Shown here in pieces: positions 41,053 to 48,749 of a stretch of DNA of 64,000 nt. A model generated the notes under the pieces. That model ran no database searches. It worked only from the letters and a program-made list of their open reading frames with translations, and was not told where the DNA came from. The translations under genes and the position numbers were made by a program. The first letter of the stretch is position 1; each line of letters starts with the position of its first letter. The DNA is from WHSW01 sp963767475 (lineage in GTDB: Bacteria > Actinomycetota > Thermoleophilia > Solirubrobacterales > 70-9): assembly GCA_963767475.1 (NCBI GenBank), contig CAVYEI010000002.1, positions 1,488,001 to 1,552,000 of the forward strand, read 5' to 3'.

Positions 41053-42276
41053 ATGAATAGGGGCTATGACGCGATCGTGGTCGGAGCGCGCTGCGCGGGA
41101 TCCCCCACCGCGATGCTGCTCGCCCGCAAGGGTTACCGGGTGTTGCTGCTCGACAAAGCGAGCTTTCCCAGCGACACGATGTCCACCCATCACATCCATC
41201 CCCCGGGCGTGTGGGCGCTCGAGCGTTGGGGCCTGTTGGAGCGCTTGGAGGCGACCGGCTGCCCACCGGTCGAGACCTACAGCTTCGACTTCGGGCCGCT
41301 GACGCTCGCCGGGTCGCCGCGGCCGATCGGCGGCGTCGCGCGCGGCTACTGCCCGCGCCGTACGGTCCTCGACAAGCTGCTGGTCGACGCCGCGGTCGAG
41401 GCGGGCGCGGAGTTGCGCGAGGGCTTCACCGTCGATGAGGTGCTGGCGGCCGACGGGACGGTCACCGGAATACGCGGTCACGCCGAGGGGGGCACGGAGG
41501 TCACCGAGGGCGCCCGGGTCGTGATCGGCGCCGATGGCATGCGCTCACTGCTGGCGCGGACGGTTCAGGCCGAGCAGTACGACGAGCGACGCTCGCATTC
41601 GGTCATCTACTACACCTACTGGAGCGGTCTGCCCGTCGACGGCTACGAGGTAACGCTCCGGCCCGAAAGCCGCCGAGGTTGGGGGTTGATTCCCACGCAC
41701 GACGGTCTCACCGTGATGCCGTTCGGCTGGCCGGTCGAGGAGTTCAAGGCCAACCGCGGGGACATCGAGGGCAACCTGTTCGCGGCCGCGGACCTCGTTC
41801 CCGAGTTCGCCGAGCGCCTGCGCGCGGCAAAGCGGGAATCGAAATTCATCGGCTCAGCCCAGTTGCCCGGCTACTTCCGCAAGCCGTTCGGCCCGGGCTG
41901 GGTGCTGGTCGGCGACGCCGGCTATCACAAGAACCCGATCACCGCGATGGGCATCAACGACGCCTTTCGCGACGCCGAGCTCGTCGCCTGCGCCCTCGAC
42001 GACGCGTTCTCCGGACGGCGCCCGTACGAGCAGGGGATGAGCGACTACCAGCGGACCCGCGACAGCGACGCGCTGCCGGTCTATGAGTTCACCGACGAGT
42101 TCGCGCAGCTGCAGCCCCCGCCCCCGGAGATGCAGCAGCTGCTCGGGGCGCTGCCCGGCAATCAGGAAGCGATCGACGAGTTCATCAGCGTGCAGGCGAG
42201 CACGCTGGCGGCACCCGAGTTCTTCGCCCCGGAGAACGTAGGGCGCATCCTGGCGGAGGCTGGGGTCGCAGCGTGA
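41053..42276 (+). CDS. FAD-dependent oxidoreductase (geranylgeranyl-reductase-like)
   Basis: 407 aa from ATG 41053 with GGAGG upstream. p-Hydroxybenzoate-hydroxylase fold: YDAIVVGARCAGSPTAMLLARKGYRVLLLD (FAD), a GARVVIGADGMRSLLAR second motif (DG), and GPGWVLVGDAGYHKNPITAMGINDAFRDAELVA (GD motif). No signal peptide. Members reduce isoprenoids or hydroxylate aromatics; substrate unknown. Likely regulated by the upstream LuxR protein. Confidence 0.9.
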   Translation: MNRGYDAIVVGARCAGSPTAMLLARKGYRVLLLDKASFPSDTMSTHHIHPPGVWALERWGLLERLEATGCPPVETYSFDFGPLTLAGSPRPIGGVARGYCPRRTVLDKLLVDAAVEAGAELREGFTVDEVLAADGTVTGIRGHAEGGTEVTEGARVVIGADGMRSLLARTVQAEQYDERRSHSVIYYTYWSGLPVDGYEVTLRPESRRGWGLIPTHDGLTVMPFGWPVEEFKANRGDIEGNLFAAADLVPEFAERLRAAKRESKFIGSAQLPGYFRKPFGPGWVLVGDAGYHKNPITAMGINDAFRDAELVACALDDAFSGRRPYEQGMSDYQRTRDSDALPVYEFTDEFAQLQPPPPEMQQLLGALPGNQEAIDEFISVQASTLAAPEFFAPENVGRILAEAGVAA

Positions 42277-42303
42277 CCGGGGCGTTTGGCGCGACCTGGT
42301 GCC

Positions 42304-42816
42304 CTACGTGCTCGGCCGGTGCTCGAGCGACGGGGCGACCGGACCGGCGGCCGAGGCGTGTCGCTCGGTGACGCCGTCGTCGCCGTAGGCCGGCTGGGTG
42401 CCGGCGAGACGGAAGAGCGTCAGCGCTCCGAGCAGCAGGCCGAAGTCGCGTAGGGCGATGTCGCCGTAGCCGCCGACCAGCAGCAGGCTGACGATGATGC
42501 CGGCCAACCAGCCGGCGACCAGCAGGCCACCGAAGCGGGGGACGACGAGGATGATCAGCCCGGCCAGGATCTCGACTACGCCGACCGCGTACATGGCGTC
42601 CTGGGCGCTGCCGGGGATCACGTCGTTGAACTCGCCGGCCAGATACGCGGGCCAGTTGTCGTTCATCACCTCGGCGAACTTGTCGAGTCCCATCAGGATC
42701 GGCAAGACGACGAAGCCGATCCGCAGAAGGGTGAAAGCCTGGGTGACGGGATCGTCCCTGAGCCGGGTCAGCGAGGGGAACGGGATCGGCCGCAAGGTCG
42801 CGGCGATGGCATTCAT
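42304..42816 (-). CDS. DoxX-like membrane protein
   Basis: 170 aa from ATG 42816 with AAAGGAG upstream. Four transmembrane helices: QAFTLLRIGFVVLPILMGLD, AMYAVGVVEILAGLIILVV, GLLVAGWLAGIIVSLLLVGG and ALRDFGLLLGALTLFRLA. A periplasmic loop holds NDNWPAYLAGEFNDVIPG. It belongs to the DoxX/DoxD-like group, linked to redox or thiol stress in actinobacteria. Third gene of the sigma/anti-sigma operon, so probably part of that regulon. Confidence 0.88.
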   Translation of the reverse strand: MNAIAATLRPIPFPSLTRLRDDPVTQAFTLLRIGFVVLPILMGLDKFAEVMNDNWPAYLAGEFNDVIPGSAQDAMYAVGVVEILAGLIILVVPRFGGLLVAGWLAGIIVSLLLVGGYGDIALRDFGLLLGALTLFRLAGTQPAYGDDGVTERHASAAGPVAPSLEHRPST

Positions 42817-42872
42817 GTTGATGGTCTCCTTTCGGAAGGGGTCGCCTGTTAGCGACCGACCATCGCCGTCTC

Positions 42873-43103
42873 TTACCTCTCGGTTTCGACGAAGGCGCGC
42901 AGGCTCTGGTGGTCCTCGTTGCAGGCGCCGCAGCCCTCGAGGTGAGCGCTCATTCCCGGGACCGCGGCGTCGGCGTCGGCGCCGCTGAGCTCGAGCTCGA
43001 CGTAGCGATCGAGCTCGGCAAAGCACTGCTCGCAGCTCAGCTCCGGCCCCTCCGGGCCGAGCAGGGACTTGAGCAGGCTCTGATCGCTCGGCTTCTCACT
43101 CAT
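42873..43103 (-). CDS. Zinc-finger anti-sigma factor
   Basis: 76 aa from ATG 43103, overlapping the sigma gene end by 8 nt. Contains CEQCFAELDRYVELEL and HLEGCGACNEDHQSL, the HxxxCxxC zinc anti-sigma motif with two further Cys. No membrane segment, so a soluble redox-responsive anti-sigma like RsrA is likely: thiol oxidation would release zinc and free the sigma factor. The partner is the ECF sigma encoded just before it. Confidence 0.88.
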   Translation of the reverse strand: MSEKPSDQSLLKSLLGPEGPELSCEQCFAELDRYVELELSGADADAAVPGMSAHLEGCGACNEDHQSLRAFVETER

Positions 43104-43767
43104 GTTGATCTCCCTCCGGAGCGGGTTCGGTGCCGACGGCGAGGCCGCGCTCGGACAGCTGAGCGCGCAGCTTCCTGCGGGCATCGTGGACGGTCTTGTA
43201 GAGCGCGCCGCGGGTGGTGTTGAGGCGTTCGGCGAGGACGTCGATCGGCACCCCGTTGAGCGCGATCGCGACCAGGACTTCGCGCTGATGGGGAGAGAGC
43301 ACCGTCTCGATCGCCTCGGCGACGGTACCCAGGAGCTCTCGCCCCTCGGCGCTGGCAGCGGGGGACTGATCCGAGCCGGCCAGGACGGCCCAGTGCTCGG
43401 GCTCGATCGGCACCTCCCGGCCCTGCCAGGCAAGCCGGCGCAGCTTGACCGCTGCCTCGAGCAGGGCGAACTTGTAGGCCCAGGTGGTGAAGCGGCTCTC
43501 GCCGCGGTAGGTGTCGAGCTTGCTGAGAATCGCCAGCATGGCGTCGCCGGCGGCCTGATGGGCGACATCGTCGAGATCTCCTCCGCGCAGATGTGGATGC
43601 GAGCCGCGCCGGCGGTTGATCTCGAAGCGAGCGGCCCGCAGCAGAAGTTCATGCAGGCGCCGTCGCGCGCCTTCACCGGCGCTTCCCTCGATCGCCAGGT
43701 CCGACACCCAGGCCCGCGATTCGGCGTCGGGGCCGAGTGCGGCTGGGGCTGGAGTCGAGGAGGTCAC
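43096..43767 (-). CDS. ECF RNA polymerase sigma factor
   Basis: 223 aa from GTG 43767. Region 2: LLLRAARFEINRRRGSHPHLRGGDLDDVAHQAAGDAMLAIL with YRGESRFTTWAYKFALLEAAVKLRR. Region 4: LSPHQREVLVAIALNGVPIDVLAERLNTTRGALYKTVHDARRKLR. It directs RNA polymerase to a stress regulon and should be held by the zinc anti-sigma protein encoded next. The DoxX gene downstream and the divergent ferredoxin reductase are likely targets. Confidence 0.9.
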   Translation of the reverse strand: MTSSTPAPAALGPDAESRAWVSDLAIEGSAGEGARRRLHELLLRAARFEINRRRGSHPHLRGGDLDDVAHQAAGDAMLAILSKLDTYRGESRFTTWAYKFALLEAAVKLRRLAWQGREVPIEPEHWAVLAGSDQSPAASAEGRELLGTVAEAIETVLSPHQREVLVAIALNGVPIDVLAERLNTTRGALYKTVHDARRKLRAQLSERGLAVGTEPAPEGDQHE

Positions 43768-43829
43768 GAGCGACCCTTGCGGCGTGGCGCCAGGGACTTC
43801 GACGGTACCAGTGACGCCGTCAGAGTCCT

Positions 43830-44024
43830 TCAGCACGGCGCCGGCGCCTGCTCGAGCGGGGCGAGGATCTGGGCCGCGAGCCCGGGCGGGCAACCGCGTT
43901 CGACAAGCTCGATCAGGGCGTGCAGATCCATCGCCGGCTGGCGCGCGAGCGAGGCCGCCAGAGGCGGAGCAAAGCCCGCCCGCAGAAGCTGCGCCTGCCT
44001 CCAGCTGGTTGAGGAATCCCGCAT
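43830..44024 (-). CDS. Short conserved-looking hypothetical protein
   Basis: 64 aa from ATG 44024. WRQAQLLRAGFAPPLAASLA followed by MDLHALIELVERGCPPGLAAQILAPLEQ looks like a small helical protein with one Cys; I recall similar short proteins in actinobacteria but cannot verify that here. It has ordinary codon use for this genome (GC at third positions) and lies 62 nt upstream of the sigma gene on the same strand, so it may lead that operon. A chance ORF is possible. Confidence 0.55.
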   Translation of the reverse strand: MRDSSTSWRQAQLLRAGFAPPLAASLARQPAMDLHALIELVERGCPPGLAAQILAPLEQAPAPC

Positions 44025-44051
44025 GTCTTCTTAGCGTCGCGTCGCCGCCGC

Positions 44052-44070
44052 TTCTTACCCGGGGTAAGAA
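44052..44070. promoter_or_regulatory. 19-bp palindrome in divergent promoter region
   Basis: TTCTTACCC (44052-44060) and GGGTAAGAA (44062-44070) are exact complements around a single G. It lies 28 bp before the small ORF/sigma operon start and 51 bp before the ferredoxin reductase ATG, well placed to control both. A second TTCTTA follows at 44026-44031. Candidate repressor or activator site. Confidence 0.6.
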
Positions 44071-44120
44071 CCGCGCCCGGATCGACGCAAAGCAAGCAGT
44101 CGATCCCAAAGGAGGAACGC

Positions 44121-45356
44121 ATGCCCACAGATCAGCGATTCGTGATCGTCGGAGCCGGCCTCGCCGGCGCAACGGCCGCCGCGACCCTGCGCGAGGAGGG
44201 CTTCGACGGCCGCCTGATCCTGATCGGCGACGAAGCCGAGCGACCGTACGAGCGCCCGCCGCTTTCGAAGGACTACCTGCGCGGCGAGACCGCCGAGAAG
44301 CCGTACGTTCACCCGGCCGACCTCTACGGCGAGCACGAGATCGAGCTTTGGACCTCGACCAGGGTGGCCGGGATCGAGACCGGGACCCAGGAGCTGCTGC
44401 TCGAGGGGGATCGGCGACTCGGCTACGACCGGCTGCTGTTGACAACCGGAGCGCGGCCGCGCCGTCTCGATGTTCCCGGCGCCGACCTCGGTGGCATCCA
44501 CTACCTGCGCACGATTGCCGACTCGGAGGGGATTGCCGAGCGAATCGAGCGCCAGGAGCGCCTGGTGGTCGTCGGCTCCGGTTGGATCGGGGCCGAGATC
44601 GCCGCCTCGGCCCGCGAGAAGGGCTGCGAGGTGACGATGATCGAGAGGTCCTCGCTGCCGCTGGAGCGGGTACTGGGACTGGAGCTCGGCCAGATCTACC
44701 GCGACATCCATCGCGAGCACGGCGTCGAGTTCCTGCCCGAGACCACGGTCGAGCGCTTCGAGGGCGAAGATTCGGTCGAGCGGGTGCTGACCTGCGACGG
44801 GGCGTCGATCGAAACGGACTTCGTCGTCGTCGGCATCGGGGTCGCCCCGCGCTGCGGGCTGGCCGAGGCGGCCGGAATCGGCGTCGACGACGGCATCCTG
44901 GTCGACGCGCGCCTCGAGAGCAGCGCCGGCGGAGTCTTCGCCGCCGGCGACGTCGCCAACGCCCACAATCCGTTCTACGACCGCCGTATCCGCGTCGAGC
45001 ATTGGGCCAACGCTCGCGGCCAGGGTCCGGCGGCGGCTCGCGCGATGCTCGACCAGCCGGTCGCCTACGACGAGATTCCCTACTTCTTCTCCGACCAATA
45101 CGACGTCGGGATGGAGTACAGCGGCTACGCCACCAGCTGGGATGAGGTCGTCTTTCGTGGTGACGTCGAAGCGCGGGAGTTCGTCGCCTTCTGGCTCGAG
45201 GACGGGCGCGTGGTCGCGGGGATGAACGTCAACGTGTGGGATGTCAACGACGCGATCCGCGAGCTGATCCGATCGCGACGGCCGGTCGAGCGGGCGCGGC
45301 TGCTCGATCCGGAGACCCCGATCGAGCAACTCGTGGCGGCTGAAGCCGGGCGATGA
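44121..45356 (+). CDS. Ferredoxin/rubredoxin reductase-type NAD(P)H:FAD oxidoreductase
   Basis: 411 aa from ATG 44121 with a strong AAAGGAGG six bases upstream. FAD motif FVIVGAGLAGATAAATLRE, RPPLSKDYLRG (typical of BphA4/putidaredoxin reductase), NAD motif LVVVGSGWIGAEIAASA, second FAD motif GGVFAAGDVANAHNPF and the EHWANARGQG dimer region. The C-terminal domain is normal. It passes electrons from NAD(P)H to a small iron-sulphur or rubredoxin protein, which would serve P450s such as the one at 56888-58120. Divergent from the redox-type sigma operon. Confidence 0.93.
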   Translation: MPTDQRFVIVGAGLAGATAAATLREEGFDGRLILIGDEAERPYERPPLSKDYLRGETAEKPYVHPADLYGEHEIELWTSTRVAGIETGTQELLLEGDRRLGYDRLLLTTGARPRRLDVPGADLGGIHYLRTIADSEGIAERIERQERLVVVGSGWIGAEIAASAREKGCEVTMIERSSLPLERVLGLELGQIYRDIHREHGVEFLPETTVERFEGEDSVERVLTCDGASIETDFVVVGIGVAPRCGLAEAAGIGVDDGILVDARLESSAGGVFAAGDVANAHNPFYDRRIRVEHWANARGQGPAAARAMLDQPVAYDEIPYFFSDQYDVGMEYSGYATSWDEVVFRGDVEAREFVAFWLEDGRVVAGMNVNVWDVNDAIRELIRSRRPVERARLLDPETPIEQLVAAEAGR

Positions 45357-45383
45357 TGAACGTCTGATTGACTACAAGATCAA

Positions 45384-46904
45384 GTGGCAGATGAGGGGGC
45401 GGAGCGAGGCAGGACCGGGCGGCGCTCCGGCGCCCTGGCGGTGGCTTCGGCACTCGTCCTGGCTGTGCTCTTGCTCGCCGGCTGCGACCTCGGCGGCGAC
45501 GACGAGCCCGAGCCTGCGTCCGCGCCGGCGACCGGCGAGCCGATCGACCTCGACGTGCTCGTCTACAACATCGAGTACGGGGGCGGGCCGGAGACCGACC
45601 AGGTGATCCGCGACCTCGACGCCGACGTGGTCGGGGTGCTCGAGTCGTACGAGCGCCTGCCGGAGATCGCGAAGAAAACGGGCTATCCGTACTACAACAC
45701 CTCGCTCCAGCTGCTCTCGAAGTACCCGATCCTCGAGCCGTCGGGCGCCGACGGCCTCTACGCGCTGCTCGAGGTCGAGCCCGGCTACGTGATCCCGTTC
45801 TTCAACGTGCACCTCGACTACGTCGCCTGGGGTCCGCGGGCGCTGCGCAACGGCGCCTCGGTCGCCTCCGTGATCGAGAGCGAGAACGAGGTCCGGACCT
45901 CGGCGATGGAGCAGCCGATCGAGGCGATGGGCGAGTTGCTCGACGATGGCTATCCGCTGTTTCTCACCGGCGACTTCAACCAGCCGTCGAGTCTCGACTA
46001 CACCGAGGAAGCCGTCGGCACCCGCGAGGAGATCGCCGCGCCGGTGCCGTGGCCGGTGAGCGAGGAGCTGTTCGACCTCGGGTTCCGCGACTCCTATCGG
46101 GAGACGCACCCCGATCCAGTCAAGGAGCCCGGCACCACGCACCGCAGCGGCGAACGGATCGACTACGTCTACGCGGCGGGCCCCTCGACGACGCTCGACT
46201 CGAAGCTCGTCGGCGAGCGCGGCGGGGAGGGCGTGGAGATCGAGGCCGAGCCGTGGACCTCCGACCATCGCGCGGTGCTCTCGAGCTTCGAGGTGACGCC
46301 GGTAACGATGCCGACCCTGGTCGCGGTCGACGCGAGTCTGCGCACCGTCGGCGACCAGATCACGATCGCCTGGAACGTACCCGGATCAGACGCCAACGAG
46401 ATCGCGATCCTGGCCGAGGGCGGCGACCCCGCCGATGCGCTGGAGGCCGCGGGCGAGCGCGCGACGACGAAGCTCGACACCTCCGGTTGGGACCCGGGGT
46501 CCTACGAGGTGGTGTTGACCGACGGCGACGACGCCGAGGTCGCGCGCGTGCCGTTCTACCTTCGTGATCCCCAGGCTCAGCTCGAGCTCACGACCGACCG
46601 GCGAACCTACGCCCGCGGGGAGCCGATCGAGGTCTCTTGGAGTCAGGCTCCCGCCAACCGCTGGGACTGGCTCGGGGTCTTCGAGGCCTCGGCGCCGGAC
46701 CCCGCCGACGACGACTACCTGATCTGGGCATACGCCGCCGGACACGCCGCCGGTACCGTCCCGCCGACGACCGATGGCGGGGCCACGCTCGGCCCCGAGA
46801 GCCAGGGCGCCTCGTGGCCGCTTCCGAAGGGCGACTACGTCGTCCACTACCTGCTCGCCGACGAGTATGAGTCGGCCGGCAGCGCTGAGTTCAGCGTTCG
46901 CTAG
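45384..46904 (+). CDS. Endonuclease/exonuclease/phosphatase-family lipoprotein
   Basis: 506 aa from GTG 45384. Lipobox AVLLLAGC at ~residue 34, so surface-anchored. The EEP domain spans ~55-300: VLVYNIEYGG, DADVVGVLES (metal Glu), FNVHLDY, LTGDFNQPSSLDY (catalytic Asp/Asn), RIDYVYAAG and TSDHRAVLSSF (catalytic His). Two C-terminal beta-sandwich domains follow (GDQITIAWNVPGSDANEIAIL; GEPIEVSWSQAPANRWDWLGVF). It may cleave phosphodiesters or phosphomonoesters outside the cell, such as nucleic acids or sphingolipids. No neighbour narrows this. Confidence 0.88.
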   Translation: MADEGAERGRTGRRSGALAVASALVLAVLLLAGCDLGGDDEPEPASAPATGEPIDLDVLVYNIEYGGGPETDQVIRDLDADVVGVLESYERLPEIAKKTGYPYYNTSLQLLSKYPILEPSGADGLYALLEVEPGYVIPFFNVHLDYVAWGPRALRNGASVASVIESENEVRTSAMEQPIEAMGELLDDGYPLFLTGDFNQPSSLDYTEEAVGTREEIAAPVPWPVSEELFDLGFRDSYRETHPDPVKEPGTTHRSGERIDYVYAAGPSTTLDSKLVGERGGEGVEIEAEPWTSDHRAVLSSFEVTPVTMPTLVAVDASLRTVGDQITIAWNVPGSDANEIAILAEGGDPADALEAAGERATTKLDTSGWDPGSYEVVLTDGDDAEVARVPFYLRDPQAQLELTTDRRTYARGEPIEVSWSQAPANRWDWLGVFEASAPDPADDDYLIWAYAAGHAAGTVPPTTDGGATLGPESQGASWPLPKGDYVVHYLLADEYESAGSAEFSVR

Positions 46905-46905
46905 C

Positions 46906-48213
46906 TCACTGCCCCGAGGGCAGCAGGTACCGGGCGACGTAGATGGCGCTGCCCGCCGTGCCGGCGACGACGATGCGGCGCGAGCCTGAGCGGTTTACGG
47001 CATCGAGTTCCACCCGGGGCGGCCGCTTGATCTCGAGCCGCCCCCCGGCGGCGAAGCCCGCGTTCGCGACGCCGGCGGAGCTCAGCTGCACGAGCGTCGG
47101 TCCCGCCCCCACGGTGAGGCTGCCGTTGGCGGTCGGTGCGGCGCCGCAGGTGGTGAAGTCGCCCTTCTTCGGCCCGACGGTGACGGCTCGGCCGTCGCCG
47201 CTGGCGCCGAAGGAGGTGTCGGGCACACCCGACGCGGTCAGGCGAGTCGTCAGCAGCCCGGCGCCCGCTTGCGTCGTTCCGTCCCCGGTGACCGTGATCC
47301 GGCCGAGCTCGTCGATCGCCATCGCGCACGGAAACCAGAAGGCGGGCCGCCCGACCGCCGGCTGGGGGAAGTCGATCTCGATCGCGCCGCCGCTGCCGAA
47401 GCTCGGCACCGGCTTGCCGTTGGCGTCGAGGCGGAAGACGCCGGCGCTGCCGTGGCCGTCGGAGCCGATGTAGTCGATGTGGCCCGAGGCGACGATGCCG
47501 CCGTCGGCGGTCGGTGCGACCCCGAGGACCCCGGGGCTCGAGGCCAAGGTCGGGTCCCAGAACAGGCTTTGCGCGATCCCGCCGCTGCCGAAGCTGGGGT
47601 CGAGCTTGCCGGCGCTGGTCAGCCGCGCGACGACCATCGGCTGCCCGTTGAGGTTCGCGTTCGATCCGCCGAGGAGGATCTTTCCGTCGGATTGGATCGC
47701 CACCGAGCCGGCGATCCCTCCGACCGGGATCCTCGCCAGCCCCGAGCGGCCCTTGCCGAACGACCGATCGAGCCGCCCGTCGGGCAGCAGGCGAAGCGCG
47801 AGCATCGACCCCTGGCCGTAGCCGCCGGCGACCACGAGGCGGCCCGTCGAGCGCTGCCGGACCACGGAGGTGGCGCGGAAGGGACCCTGCTTCTTCGGCA
47901 GCGCTGTCTCGAAGATGCCTCGCCGGGCGAAGCCGCGGTCGAGGCTGCCATCGCTGCGGTAACGGGCGACCACGACCTGCCCGGTCCCCGTCTTCGCCGT
48001 CGCCTGGCCGGCGACCACGATCTTGCCGCTGGGCAGCACCGTCGCGTCGTAGGCGATCGACGTCGAGCGGGGGATCTGCGTCGTCACCCAGCCCTTGCCG
48101 TCGCCGAAGGATCGATCGGCGCGCGCGGCGGCGCCGGAGCCCGGCGGCTGCACGCAGGCGATCGCCGCGATCGCCCCCACGGTCCACGCCGCACGTCTCA
48201 AGGTCAGCGTCAA
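46906..48213 (-). CDS. Secreted delta-60 repeat (beta-propeller-like) protein
   Basis: About 435 aa. No ATG or GTG fits; TTG 48213 (or 48201) just before the signal peptide (RRAAWTVGAIAAIACVQPPGSGAAA) is the best start, and the longer upstream frame is antisense to the next gene. About seven repeats of LPSGKIVVAGQATAKTG.GQVVVARYRSDGSLDRGF type, with D(R/P)SFG(S/K)GG spacers, identify the delta-60 (Calx-like) repeat family, expected to form a propeller. Exported; function unknown. Convergent with the EEP lipoprotein, stops 2 bp apart. Confidence 0.82.
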   Translation of the reverse strand: MTLTLRRAAWTVGAIAAIACVQPPGSGAAARADRSFGDGKGWVTTQIPRSTSIAYDATVLPSGKIVVAGQATAKTGTGQVVVARYRSDGSLDRGFARRGIFETALPKKQGPFRATSVVRQRSTGRLVVAGGYGQGSMLALRLLPDGRLDRSFGKGRSGLARIPVGGIAGSVAIQSDGKILLGGSNANLNGQPMVVARLTSAGKLDPSFGSGGIAQSLFWDPTLASSPGVLGVAPTADGGIVASGHIDYIGSDGHGSAGVFRLDANGKPVPSFGSGGAIEIDFPQPAVGRPAFWFPCAMAIDELGRITVTGDGTTQAGAGLLTTRLTASGVPDTSFGASGDGRAVTVGPKKGDFTTCGAAPTANGSLTVGAGPTLVQLSSAGVANAGFAAGGRLEIKRPPRVELDAVNRSGSRRIVVAGTAGSAIYVARYLLPSGQ

Positions 48214-48282
48214 GGCCTCGATGCCGGTGCACGCTATCGGCTTGGAAGGGACTTCAGACCTCCCTTTCCCCGTACTACGGGT

Positions 48283-48711
48283 ATGAAGGGACTGATCCTG
48301 GTCGCGCTCACCGCGACCGCGGGCCTCGCCCTCGCTGCCTGCGGAGAGGGCGGCGGGACCGCGACCGCGCGAACCTCGACCGATCTCGCCGATCCCGTTC
48401 TCAGCGCCGACTTCAATCACTGCCCGTTCAACGACGACGTCGAGCTCTCCGCCGGTGGGTGGGGTGGAAGCGTGGCCGGAGACGTGTCCTGCGAGCAAGC
48501 GGGTGAGCTGATCCAGCGTCACTTCGACCGAGACGCCGGCGAGAGCGGCGCTCTGAATCAGTCGGATGCCGACTCGATCAGGACCTCGGACCCACAGCGG
48601 TTCGCGAGCGCCGGGTATGACTGCGCCACCTTCCCGCTGCCTGACGGCATGGGCTGGCACGTTCTCTGCGCCAACGCGATCGCTCAGATCTCGTTCTATT
48701 TCACGCCCTAG
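48283..48711 (+). CDS. Small putative lipoprotein
   Basis: 142 aa from ATG 48283. Lipobox LALAAC after LILVALTATAG. The mature part has CPFNDDVELSAGGWGGSVAGDVSCEQAGELIQRHF, GYDCATFPLPDGMGWHVLCANA and ends ISFYFTP. Four Cys besides the lipidated one suggest two disulphides. I do not recognise the family. Divergent from the delta-60 gene, ~70 bp between starts. Confidence 0.75.
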   Translation: MKGLILVALTATAGLALAACGEGGGTATARTSTDLADPVLSADFNHCPFNDDVELSAGGWGGSVAGDVSCEQAGELIQRHFDRDAGESGALNQSDADSIRTSDPQRFASAGYDCATFPLPDGMGWHVLCANAIAQISFYFTP

Positions 48712-48749
48712 ACCGCTCCGGCCAAACGGCCGCCGTAGGCTGGGGTTCG

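Noticed and set aside
46906..48660. Extended N-terminus for the delta-60 protein
   Set aside because: Residues before the signal peptide are antisense to the lipoprotein gene at 48283.
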